DNA of 21,821 nt, from assembly GCA_041574955.1 (NCBI GenBank), contig JBFGNS010000074.1, forward strand, positions 1 to 21,821. The letters run 5' to 3'. The notes under the pieces are model-generated. The model had not been told where the DNA came from. It saw only the letters and a list, made by a program, of their open reading frames with translations, and did no database searches. Source of the stretch: CALZJC01 sp041574955 (GTDB lineage Bacteria; Acidobacteriota; Thermoanaerobaculia; Multivoradales; JAHEKO01). The position numbers and the translations under genes were made by a program. Positions 14,395 through 21,058 of the stretch are shown in pieces; position 1 is the stretch's first letter, and each line of letters starts with the position of its first letter.

Positions 14395-14901
14395 TCAGCG
14401 CCACCACTGCCAGCGGAGCTCGACGCGCGGGCGGGAGCCGCGCCAGCGAGGGTGCCGGTAGCGGCGGTCGTAGTAGCCCTCGTCGTAGCCGTAGACCCAC
14501 ATCAGCTCCTCCATCGCCTGCTCGGCGCGGCGGAAGTCACGCCGCACGTGGCGGTCCGGGTGGATCCAGTGCAGGCCTTCCTGCGCCCGCCGGTAGCTGC
14601 GCACCAGGCGCCGGAAGTCGGCCTCGGTGTGGTACGGGTCCGCGCGATAGCTCTCCACCTGGCGGTGGAAGTGGCGGGCGCTGTCCTCGAACTCGTGCAG
14701 CCGCACGAGGCCCCGCTCCTCCCAGTAGTCGCCGTGGTGCGAGCGGCGCTCGGCGGCACGGTGGACGTGCCTGGCGGCGTCCTCGACCTGGTGGGCGAGG
14801 ATCGCGACTCGCTCCATCTGGCGCGGCTCGGGGTGCGCGGCACCGGCGGCGGCGGGCACCAGGAGCGCCAGGGCTGCGGTCATGATCGGGAATCGGGTCA
14901 T
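14395..14901 (-). CDS. Histidine/arginine-rich exported helical protein with an internal duplication
   Basis: 168-aa protein of unknown function, probably periplasmic. Residues 1-22 are a Sec signal peptide (LALLVPAAAGAA, cleavage near AGA-AHP). The mature part is largely helical and rich in His, Arg, Glu and Tyr. It holds a clear internal repeat: HQVEDAARHVHRAAE (37-51) and HEFEDSARHFHRQVE (69-83), identical at H, E-D, A-R-H, H-R and E. The C-terminus (136-168) is Tyr/Arg/Trp-rich (GYDEGYYDRRYRHPRW). Clustered His in helices suggests metal, haem or acid-stress binding, but that is inference. I chose ATG 14901 because AGGAGG sits 6 nt upstream and the signal peptide begins there; the open frame to 14961 is not supported. 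It ends at a strong terminator. Confidence 0.75.
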   Translation of the reverse strand: MTRFPIMTAALALLVPAAAGAAHPEPRQMERVAILAHQVEDAARHVHRAAERRSHHGDYWEERGLVRLHEFEDSARHFHRQVESYRADPYHTEADFRRLVRSYRRAQEGLHWIHPDRHVRRDFRRAEQAMEELMWVYGYDEGYYDRRYRHPRWRGSRPRVELRWQWWR

Positions 14902-14907
14902 CGCGTG

Positions 14908-14915
14908 CCTCCTTT
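14908..14915 (-). promoter_or_regulatory. Ribosome binding site of the His-rich protein gene
   Basis: On the minus strand AAAGGAGG ends 6 nt before ATG 14901. It decides the start against the in-frame ATG at 14961. Confidence 0.85.
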
Positions 14916-14980
14916 CCCTCATCCGCGAGGGGTAGGAGCAACCGCGATGCCAGAGTCTCAACCTTCTGCAAACAAACAGT

Positions 14981-14986
14981 TTATAG
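14981..14986 (-). promoter_or_regulatory. -10-like TATAAA upstream of the His-rich protein gene
   Basis: On the minus strand TATAAA lies in a short AT-rich island (14967-14988) within otherwise GC-rich DNA, giving a leader of about 70 nt. No good -35 hexamer is seen at the expected distance. TTGAGA at 14961-14956 is another candidate element but lacks a good partner. Confidence 0.35.
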
Positions 14987-15024
14987 GCTCGGCTGGCGCG
15001 CGGCGGCGCCAGAACGTCCTCGAT

Positions 15025-15558
15025 TCAGGACGATTCCCGGTCGAGGAACGGCCGCAGTACCTCGCGCTTGTCGGAGAACGCCAAACGCGCCGAAACGAAC
15101 TCCCGGTGGTCGAAGCCGAGCTCGCTGGCGATCTGGCGGATCTGGCTCTCCTCGGCGGTCGAGATCGACTCGTCGGCGGCCGAGACGGCGAACATGCAGT
15201 CGAGCAGATGACGGCGATCGTCGGCGGTCGAGAGGTCGCGGAACTCGCGCGTCACCAGGAAGTTCTCGGTGCCGCCGAACAGCCGGTTCTGGCTCTTGGC
15301 GATCTGCACCACCAGCACCGCCTGGTCGGCCGGCAGCTCGCCGAGCTCGCGCACGATCTTCTCCATGGCGGCGGTCTCGTCGCGGCTGATCTGCTGGTCG
15401 GCGTTCGCCACCCGGCCGAGGATGTAGGCGAAGGCGGCGATGTAGCGCGCCCGCTCGACCGGCATCGCCTCCAGCTCGGAGACGATCCGGCGCACGGTGT
15501 CGGTGTCGCCGCCGTCGGCGGCCGGCTCGGGCCGGCGCAGGAAGTCGAGGATGCCCAT
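15025..15558 (-). CDS. TerB-like family protein
   Basis: 177-aa cytosolic helical protein of the TerB/DUF533-like group. Residues 24-105 and 112-165 each carry a TerB-style helical segment. The diagnostic acidic turns are GRVANADQQISRDETAAMEKIV (48-69, quoted only by position for its full length) and VSAADESISTAEES (125-138), where D/E residues follow a conserved small-A-D start. TerB domains bind metal in tellurite-resistance and phage/stress operons, but here there are no ter neighbours, so a tellurite role is not implied. ATG 15558 starts the natural family N-terminus MGILDFLRR. A TANNNT box 7 nt upstream and no Shine-Dalgarno suggest a leaderless mRNA. A 6-bp hairpin (15015-15032) overlaps the stop codon but has no T-run. 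Confidence 0.8.
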   Translation of the reverse strand: MGILDFLRRPEPAADGGDTDTVRRIVSELEAMPVERARYIAAFAYILGRVANADQQISRDETAAMEKIVRELGELPADQAVLVVQIAKSQNRLFGGTENFLVTREFRDLSTADDRRHLLDCMFAVSAADESISTAEESQIRQIASELGFDHREFVSARLAFSDKREVLRPFLDRESS

Positions 15559-15565
15559 CGGCCGG

Positions 15566-15571
15566 AGTGTA
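15566..15571 (-). promoter_or_regulatory. TANNNT box 7 nt before the TerB-like start
   Basis: On the minus strand TACACT is followed by 7 nt (CCGGCCG) and the ATG at 15558. There is no Shine-Dalgarno in the gap. Geometry equals that at 217, 4614 and 15928. Confidence 0.5.
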
Positions 15572-15637
15572 GCGCCGGGGGGTGGTGCTGGCGAGCGGTG
15601 GCTCGCAGAACCGGTTGGGCATGCCGGGGGTGGTGCC

Positions 15638-15666
15638 GAGGTCCCTCGCTGCGCTCGGGATGACAG
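15638..15666 (+). repeat. Dispersed PERSEGPR-type repeat, copy 1
   Basis: The unit begins GAGGTCCCTCGCTGCGCTCG and ends GGATGACAG. It matches the truncated copy at the window start. It lies 120 bp before copy 2; the flanks also share an imperfect GCCGGGGTCGG-GGCGCGG segment, so copies 1 and 2 look like a diverged tandem duplication. Confidence 0.85.
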
Positions 15667-15757
15667 CGGCGGACAGAGCCGGGGTCGGAGGGCGCGGTGC
15701 TGCGAGTAAGGCGGTCGGGGCTTGCAGGGCTGGGGGGCGCCTGCCGCGGATGATACC

Positions 15758-15785
15758 GAGGTCCCTCGCGGCGCTCGGGCTGACA
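15758..15785 (+). repeat. Dispersed PERSEGPR-type repeat, copy 2
   Basis: The unit begins GAGGTCCCTCGCGGCGCTCG and ends GGCTGACA, differing from copy 1 at two positions. It starts exactly 120 bp after copy 1. Confidence 0.85.
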
Positions 15786-15843
15786 ACAGCGGGCAACGGC
15801 CGGGGTCGGACGGCGCGGCGTGGTGAGCCCACAGCCCCCAGCC

Positions 15844-15872
15844 TGTCGTCCCGAGCGGAGCGAGGGACCTCG
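15844..15872 (-). repeat. Dispersed PERSEGPR-type repeat, copy 3, inverted
   Basis: The reverse complement of the repeat unit, TGTCGTCCCGAGCGGAGCGA followed by GGGACCTCG. With copy 2 it forms an approximately 28-bp imperfect inverted repeat with a 58-nt spacer, capable of a cruciform. Confidence 0.85.
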
Positions 15873-15914
15873 ACGCGGACGGCGCCGGGGCGCCGCCGGC
15901 CCGCCGGCAGGCCT

Positions 15915-15920
15915 TAGAAT
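15915..15920 (+). promoter_or_regulatory. TANNNT box 7 nt before the TlpA-like start
   Basis: TAGAAT, five of six -10 consensus bases, ends 7 nt before ATG 15928. The gap CCTCCCA is the opposite of a Shine-Dalgarno. This is the best leaderless-promoter candidate in the window, although no -35 hexamer is evident. Confidence 0.55.
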
Positions 15921-15927
15921 CCTCCCA

Positions 15928-17214
15928 ATGAGACAGCCCCCGATCGCCGCGCTCACCCTCCTCGCCCTCTCGCCGCTGGTCGCCGCCTGCGGCGAGCCGC
16001 CGATGCCGGGCGCGACGCCCGGCGAGCTGGTGGGCCGCTGGCGCGCGGTGCTGACCTCGCCCGGCGGCGAGCTGCCGTTCACCCTCGAGATCGCCGAGCG
16101 CGACGGCCGGCTCGAGGCGTGGGCGGAGAACGGCGACGAGCGGGCGCCGTTCAGCGGCGTCGCGCTCGACGGCCGCCGGGTCGAGCTCGAGATCGACTGG
16201 TACGACGCCGAGATCCTGGCCGAGCTGGACGCCGGCGACGACCGACTGACCGGCCGCTGGCGCAAGACCGCCGCCGGCGGCGACTCGAGCCTCCCGTTCT
16301 CCGCCGTGCGCGGCGACGCGCGCCGCTTCCTGCCGCTGGCCGAGGCGGGCCTCGAGCCGGGCGCCGAGGGCGCGCCGGCGTCGGTCGCCGGCTCCTGGCA
16401 GATCGAGCTGCGCGACGACGACGGCAGCGAGCCGGCGCGCGGCGAGCTCGAGCAGGACGGCGCTCGGGTCACCGGTACCTTCCTCACCCCCACCGGCGAC
16501 TACCGCTACCTCGAGGGCAGCTACGAGCGGGGCCTGCTCCGGCTGTCCACCTTCGACGGCGCCCACGCCTTCCTGTTCCGCGCCCGGGCGGGTGCCGACG
16601 GCACGCTGAGCGGCGACTTCTGGTCGCGCGACAGCTACCACGCGAGCTGGACGGCGCGGCCGGTGGCGGCCCGCGAGCAGGTGCTGCCCGACGCCTGGCA
16701 GCTGGTCGGCCTCGAGAACGACGAGGGCCGGTTCGGTTTCCGCTTCCCCGATCTCGACGGCGAGCCGGTGGCGCTGTCCGACGAGCGTTTCCGCGGCAAG
16801 GTGGTGCTGGTCAACATCTTCGGCTCGTGGTGCCCCAACTGCAACGACAAAGCGCCGCTGCTGGCCCGCTGGCACGAGCGGTGGGGCGAGCGCGGCCTCG
16901 AGATCGTCGGGCTGGCCTACGAGCTGACCGGCGACCCCGAGCGCGACCGCCGGCAGGTGGCGCGCTTCGCCGATCGCCACGGCATCGACTACCCGCTGCT
17001 GCTGGCCGGCGTCAGCGACAAGACGAAGGCGGCCGAGACCCTGCCCGACCTGACCTCCGTCGTCGCCTTTCCGACCACTGTCTTCGTAGGCCGCGACGGC
17101 AAGGTGCGCCGCATCCACACCGGCTTCGCCGGCCCCGGCACCGGCGAGCACCACACCCGCCTGGTAGCCGAGCTCGAGGGCCTGATCGAGAAGCTGCTGG
17201 CCGAGCCCGCCTAG
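15928..17214 (+). CDS. TlpA-like thioredoxin-fold lipoprotein
   Basis: 428-aa membrane-anchored periplasmic redox protein. Residues 1-21 are a lipoprotein signal (VAAC, Cys21). Residues about 35-145 and 155-265 are two beta-rich modules with the same start (GRWRAVLTSPGGELPF and GSWQIELRDDDGSEPA), resembling a duplicated lipocalin-like domain. Residues 278-428 are a TlpA/AhpC-type thioredoxin domain with GSWCPNC (active-site Cys302 and Cys305) and cis-Pro382 in AFPTTVF. Such proteins reduce disulfides in cytochrome c maturation or other envelope substrates; the partner is unknown here. The start is set by the signal peptide, and an open extension to 15820 is repeat-derived. Its TAG stop shares CTAG with the stop of the convergent VWA gene. 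Confidence 0.88.
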   Translation: MRQPPIAALTLLALSPLVAACGEPPMPGATPGELVGRWRAVLTSPGGELPFTLEIAERDGRLEAWAENGDERAPFSGVALDGRRVELEIDWYDAEILAELDAGDDRLTGRWRKTAAGGDSSLPFSAVRGDARRFLPLAEAGLEPGAEGAPASVAGSWQIELRDDDGSEPARGELEQDGARVTGTFLTPTGDYRYLEGSYERGLLRLSTFDGAHAFLFRARAGADGTLSGDFWSRDSYHASWTARPVAAREQVLPDAWQLVGLENDEGRFGFRFPDLDGEPVALSDERFRGKVVLVNIFGSWCPNCNDKAPLLARWHERWGERGLEIVGLAYELTGDPERDRRQVARFADRHGIDYPLLLAGVSDKTKAAETLPDLTSVVAFPTTVFVGRDGKVRRIHTGFAGPGTGEHHTRLVAELEGLIEKLLAEPA

Positions 17215-20147
17215 CGGAAGAGGCCGGCGATGGTGCGGGCGGTGAGGCCGGAGCCCTCGACCTCGACCTCGAGCCGCCGCCAGCTCTCGCCGTCGCCCTC
17301 GGGCGAGTAGTAGCCCAGGAAGTACTGCGACCTCAGCTCCTCGGCGATCTCGCGGTAGACGGCGTCGAGATCGGCGCCGACGCGGGTCAGGTAGACGCGG
17401 CCGCCGACCTCGCCGGTCAGCTCGCGCAGCCGCCCGAGGAAGCCGCGCACGCTCAGCCCCCGGCCGCCGGTGCGGACGATCTCGTTGTTCGACAGGATGA
17501 CGTAGATCGGCGCGCCGACGGTGCGCGCGAACCTGAGGCAGGTGCGGAAGGGGAAGTCGGGGTCCTCGTCGGCGCCGTCCGAGTAGACGATCAGCGCCTT
17601 CTTGCCCGGCACGCCCTGAAGCTGCACCAGCGAGTAGACGATCGCCTCCCAGATGGCGGTCTGCCCGTCGGGCTCGAGCCGGTCGAGCGCGCGCACCACC
17701 TGCGGCAGGTCGGTGGTGGCGGTGCGCGCCAGCTGCGGCCGGCGGCCGAAGCTCACCAAGAAGGCGCGGTCGCGGCGGCGCTCGAGGCCGTTGACGAAGT
17801 CGGCGGCGGCGCGTTGCACGCGCGGCAGCTTGACGAACATCGAGGCCGACGAGTCGATCGCCAGGCCCACCGTCAGCGGCAGCTCGCCGGCGTCGCCGAA
17901 GGTGGCGATCTCGACCCGCCGGCCGTCCTCGAACACCTCGAACCGGCGCTCGGTCAGGCCGGTCACCGGCCGGCCGTCGCGGCCGCTGACCACCACGTAC
18001 AGCTCGACCAGGTCCACGTCCAGCCGCTCGCTGCCGCCGTCGGCGGCGTTGAGAAACACCACGTCCTCGCCGATCGTGCCGTCGGCCAGCCGCGCCACTA
18101 CCCGCACGAAGCCGCGCGGCGCGGTCGCCGGCACCAGCACCTGCTCGCGGAACGGCGGCGCGAAGCGCGTGCCGACCAGGCCGTCGCGCCAGTAGAACTC
18201 CACGCGGTCGAGGCGCGTCCCCTCCGGCACCCGCACGTCGGCTTCGACCTCGACCGCGCCGACCAACGGCCGCTCGACGCTGCCGGCTCCCCGCCGCGGC
18301 CGCAGGATCCGCACGTCGAGCAGGCCGCCGCCGCCGTTGACGGTCAGCGCGTCGCGCGCCCGCGGCTCGCCGCCGGCGCCGTAGGCGACCGCCTGCACCC
18401 GGCGGGTGCGCGGCAGCGCGCCCAGATCGACGGTGACGCTGTACGGCTCGGCCAGCCGCTCGGCGACCAGTTCGCCGTCGAGGAAGAACTCCACCCGGCC
18501 GACCCGCTCGGCCGCCACCAGAGCGCGGAACTCGGCCGGCCCGGTCACCATGCGCGCCTCGGGACCGAGCAACCGGAGCGCGCGCACCGCGCCGGCGACC
18601 ACCGGTGAGGCGGTCGGCACGGTGACGGCGGCGGCTCCCCGCAGCGCGGCGAAGGTCGCGCCGCGCCGCGGACCGTCGAGCTCCTCCACCAGCACCGCCA
18701 GCGGGCTGTCGGGGTCGACGGCGCCGGGCACCGGCAGCCGGAAGGCCAGCCGCTCGCCCTCCCCCGCCAGCGGCTCGGCGTCGGCCAGCGCCAGGTGACC
18801 GCGGACCGCCGGCCGGTCGGCGCCGGCCGCCGCCAGGGTCACCCGCAGCCCACCCGGGTCGACGCCGGGCTCGAGCTCGAGGACCAGCTCGGAGCTGCCG
18901 TCGGCGGCCACCGACTGCACCGCCTCCAGCCAGAAGTCGCCCTCCTCCAGCTCCTCGCGCAGCAGCAGGCGGGCGCGCGCCGCCGACACCGCCAGCGGCA
19001 GCTCGTCGCCCACCCAGCGCCGCGACCGCAGCGGCTCGGCGGCCGCGCCGGCCGCCACCACCGCCACCTCCACCGGCAGCGCCAGCCCCGCCGGCAGCGC
19101 GAAGCTCAGCCGGCGGCGGCGGACGAGCTCGTCGGTGGCGGCCCCGAGCTGCAGCCTGTCGGTGGCCATCTCGCCGCCGGTCAGCTCGGCCAACCGGACG
19201 AGCGGCGCCGCCGGCTCGGCCAGCAGCTCGGGCTCGTCCGAAGCCTCCTGCCGGCGGCCCAGCTTGCGCGGGTCGACGCCGACCGCCACCCTGCCGAGGC
19301 CGCGCTGCTCCTCGAAGATCTGCTCCAGCCGCTCGGCGCCCGGCTTGTTGTCGCCCTCCTCGGGCAGCAGCAGATCGCCCCGCTCCGCGGGACTGACGGC
19401 CAGCACCGTCCAGCCGAGCTGCGACAGCGCCCGTCCCAGCTCGTCCGGCGGCGGCAGCGGCTGGGGCGGACGCAAGCCGTCGAGAGCCTGATCGCCGAGC
19501 GCCGCGCGGTAGAACGCCGCCGGATCGGGGTCGTAGCCGCCAGCGGCGTAGACCAGCAGCTGCGGTCCGGCGCCGGCGGCGTCCGCCGCCCAGCTGAGCA
19601 GCCGGTCGAGGTGGTGCGACAGCTCGCCGTGCTCGGCCACCAGCGCCGCCTCGGCGGCGGCTGCCGTAGGCTGCGGACGGCGGCCGAAGTCTCGCCGCTG
19701 CTCGAGCTGCAGGTGACTCGCGCCCTGCCGCACGCGCACCCAGGCGAGCGACTCGTCGACCGCCGCCGCGACGTCGGTGGCCGGCAGGGTCGTGACGATC
19801 TCCTCGCCTGCCAGCACCACCTCGACCGGTCCCAGGGCGATCAGCTCGGCGGCGTGCTCGGCGAGCAGGATCGCCGCGTTGGCCAGCTGCCACGGTTCGC
19901 TCAGGCGCTGGTCGAGCAGCACCACCACCCGCCACGAACGGACCGCCGGGCCGTTGTCGGTCGCCGGCAGCTCGCGTCCGCCGGCCATTACCGTGAGCTC
20001 GCCGGCCGCGCCGCCGGCCGGCGGCGGTACCGCCAGCTCGACCAGCTCGGGGCTCGCCGGGGCGCCGTCGCCGGCGCGCGCCGCGCCCAGGGCCAGCGCC
20101 GCGAGCGCCACGGCTAGCGCGAGATGTGGGGTCTTCGAGATGCCCAT
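17211..20147 (-). CDS. Large exported VWA protein of the Acidobacteriota VWFA-related family
   Basis: 978-aa secreted or periplasmic protein. Residues 1-25 are a signal peptide (ALALGAARA). A first VWA-like region (about 68-250) starts with SWRVVVLLDQRLSEP but has no complete MIDAS. Middle beta-rich modules include two Ig-like units, RVEFFLDGELVAERLAEPYS and RVEFYWRDGLVGTRFAPPFR. The C-terminal VWA domain has a full MIDAS: DSSAS (Asp765, Ser767, Ser769), Thr830 in DGQTAIWEA, and Asp857 in YSDGADED. It ends with RSQYFLGYYSPEG (939-951) and a final beta unit, the signature layout of the VWFA-related family common in Acidobacteriota. ATG 20147 begins the signal peptide; the open frame continues to 20954 only as a shadow of the DUF937 gene. 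Function of the family is not established. Confidence 0.85.
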   Translation of the reverse strand: MGISKTPHLALAVALAALALGAARAGDGAPASPELVELAVPPPAGGAAGELTVMAGGRELPATDNGPAVRSWRVVVLLDQRLSEPWQLANAAILLAEHAAELIALGPVEVVLAGEEIVTTLPATDVAAAVDESLAWVRVRQGASHLQLEQRRDFGRRPQPTAAAAEAALVAEHGELSHHLDRLLSWAADAAGAGPQLLVYAAGGYDPDPAAFYRAALGDQALDGLRPPQPLPPPDELGRALSQLGWTVLAVSPAERGDLLLPEEGDNKPGAERLEQIFEEQRGLGRVAVGVDPRKLGRRQEASDEPELLAEPAAPLVRLAELTGGEMATDRLQLGAATDELVRRRRLSFALPAGLALPVEVAVVAAGAAAEPLRSRRWVGDELPLAVSAARARLLLREELEEGDFWLEAVQSVAADGSSELVLELEPGVDPGGLRVTLAAAGADRPAVRGHLALADAEPLAGEGERLAFRLPVPGAVDPDSPLAVLVEELDGPRRGATFAALRGAAAVTVPTASPVVAGAVRALRLLGPEARMVTGPAEFRALVAAERVGRVEFFLDGELVAERLAEPYSVTVDLGALPRTRRVQAVAYGAGGEPRARDALTVNGGGGLLDVRILRPRRGAGSVERPLVGAVEVEADVRVPEGTRLDRVEFYWRDGLVGTRFAPPFREQVLVPATAPRGFVRVVARLADGTIGEDVVFLNAADGGSERLDVDLVELYVVVSGRDGRPVTGLTERRFEVFEDGRRVEIATFGDAGELPLTVGLAIDSSASMFVKLPRVQRAAADFVNGLERRRDRAFLVSFGRRPQLARTATTDLPQVVRALDRLEPDGQTAIWEAIVYSLVQLQGVPGKKALIVYSDGADEDPDFPFRTCLRFARTVGAPIYVILSNNEIVRTGGRGLSVRGFLGRLRELTGEVGGRVYLTRVGADLDAVYREIAEELRSQYFLGYYSPEGDGESWRRLEVEVEGSGLTARTIAGLFR

Positions 20148-20233
20148 GCTCCAACCCGCCGGCCGATGCAAGACCCGCGCCGCTGCGGCTCGCGCCGGCG
20201 GGCCGCCCGCGGGCGGTCGCGGCGGCCGGCCGA

Positions 20234-20264
20234 TTGACGCAACCTCGCCGCCTCCACTATTGTA
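20234..20264. promoter_or_regulatory. Overlapping divergent promoters
   Basis: On the plus strand TTGACG (20234-20239, 5/6 of -35) is followed after 18 nt by TATTGT (20258-20263, 4/6 of -10), directing the DUF937-kbp side with a leader of about 128 nt. On the minus strand TACAAT (20264-20259, 5/6) points to the VWA gene. The two -10 boxes overlap by five or six bases, so the promoters would exclude each other. The rest of the 250-bp gap has no recognisable element apart from the DUF937 ribosome binding site. Confidence 0.45.
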
Positions 20265-20382
20265 CGTGGGCTCGCTGGTCGCCCCACCCTCCCCAACGCA
20301 AGCACACGGATCGCCGAGCGCGAGCGGGGCAGCTCCGGCCCGCGGCGCAGTCGCCGCGCCCACTTCACCGGCTCGGATCGAT

Positions 20383-20388
20383 AGGAGA
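20383..20388 (+). promoter_or_regulatory. Ribosome binding site of DUF937 gene
   Basis: AGGAGA lies 9 nt before ATG 20398. It confirms the start used. Confidence 0.75.
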
Positions 20389-20397
20389 CCACCCGAC

Positions 20398-21003
20398 ATG
20401 AGTTCCCTGTTCGAGATGCTCAGCGACCAGCTCGGAGGCAACACCCTGGACCAGATCAGCCGCCAGCTCGGCGCCGACCGCCAGCAGACCGAGCGCGCCG
20501 TACCGGCCGCGATGGCCAGCCTGATGGCCGGCCTGGCACGCAACAGCTCGCGTGCCGACGGCGCCGGCGCGCTGGCGGCGGCGCTCGACCGCGACCACGA
20601 CGGCAGTGTGCTGGACGACCTGTCGGGCCTGCTGGCGAACCCGCAGGCGGCCGGCGGCGACGGCATCCTGCGCCACGTGCTGGGCGGCAAGCGGCCGGCG
20701 GTGGAGTCGGCGCTCAGCCAGTCGACCGGGCTCGACGCACAGAAGGTCGGGCAGCTGCTCACCCTGCTGGCGCCGCTGGTGCTGGGCGCGCTGGGTCGCA
20801 CCCGCCGCAGCCAGGGGCTGGACACCGGCGGCCTGGCCGACCTGCTCCAGCGCGAGCGCAAGACGATCGACCGCCGGGCGCCCGCCGATCTCGGCATGCT
20901 GGGCCAGCTGCTCGACTCGGACGGCGACGGCGACATCAAAGACGACGTGGCCAAGATGGGGGTGGGACTGCTCGGCCGGCTGTTCGGCCGGCGGCGCCGC
21001 TAG
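20398..21003 (+). CDS. DUF937 (YidB-like) family protein with EF-hand-like loops
   Basis: 201-aa cytosolic helical protein of the DUF937 family, whose function is unknown. The N-terminal MSSLFEMLSDQLGGNTLDQISRQLG-type start is typical (residues 1-25, positions only beyond 20 residues), followed by Ala/Leu-rich helices with repeated LGG/LLG turns. Two Asp-rich loops are visible: DRDHDGSVLDDL (64-75) and DSDGDGDIKDDV (173-184). Both fit the DxDxDG start of calcium-binding EF-hand/dockerin loops, but lack the acidic residue at position 12. The C-terminus is a basic tail GRLFGRRRR. It is followed 55 nt later by the K+-binding protein gene with its own ribosome binding site, suggesting a two-gene operon. 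Confidence 0.85.
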   Translation: MSSLFEMLSDQLGGNTLDQISRQLGADRQQTERAVPAAMASLMAGLARNSSRADGAGALAAALDRDHDGSVLDDLSGLLANPQAAGGDGILRHVLGGKRPAVESALSQSTGLDAQKVGQLLTLLAPLVLGALGRTRRSQGLDTGGLADLLQRERKTIDRRAPADLGMLGQLLDSDGDGDIKDDVAKMGVGLLGRLFGRRRR

Positions 21004-21046
21004 CCGGCGACCGGGGCACTCCGCACCTCTCAAGCAACTCTCAACC

Positions 21047-21053
21047 AGGAGGG
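21047..21053 (+). promoter_or_regulatory. Ribosome binding site of kbp
   Basis: AGGAGGG lies 5 nt before ATG 21059, a strong site that fixes the start. Confidence 0.85.
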
Positions 21054-21058
21054 AACCC

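Larger units (their letters stand above)
15559..15927. other. 369-bp divergent intergenic region
   Basis: This is the only gene-free stretch over 300 bp. It carries the two divergent TANNNT boxes at its ends and three copies of a dispersed repeat between them. The short frames inside translate to repeat-derived peptides such as PERSEGPR and are not treated as genes. Confidence 0.75.

Noticed and set aside
15025..15558. Tellurite-resistance operon
   Set aside because: The TerB-like protein has no TerC, TerD or TerZ-type neighbours, so only the fold is assigned.
15638..15872. CRISPR array
   Set aside because: Only three repeats, unequal spacing, mixed orientation and no cas genes.
16119..18608. 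829-codon plus-strand frame over the TlpA and VWA genes
   Set aside because: Arg-rich shadow of both genes with no domain motif.
15025..20154. A 1709-codon open frame on the minus strand
   Set aside because: Only its last 177 codons (TerB-like protein) are protein-like. The rest is an out-of-frame reading of the VWA gene and antisense to the TlpA gene, an artefact of high GC.
20148..20954. Extension of the VWA frame upstream into the DUF937 gene
   Set aside because: The signal peptide begins at 20147, and the extension is antisense to a well-supported gene.
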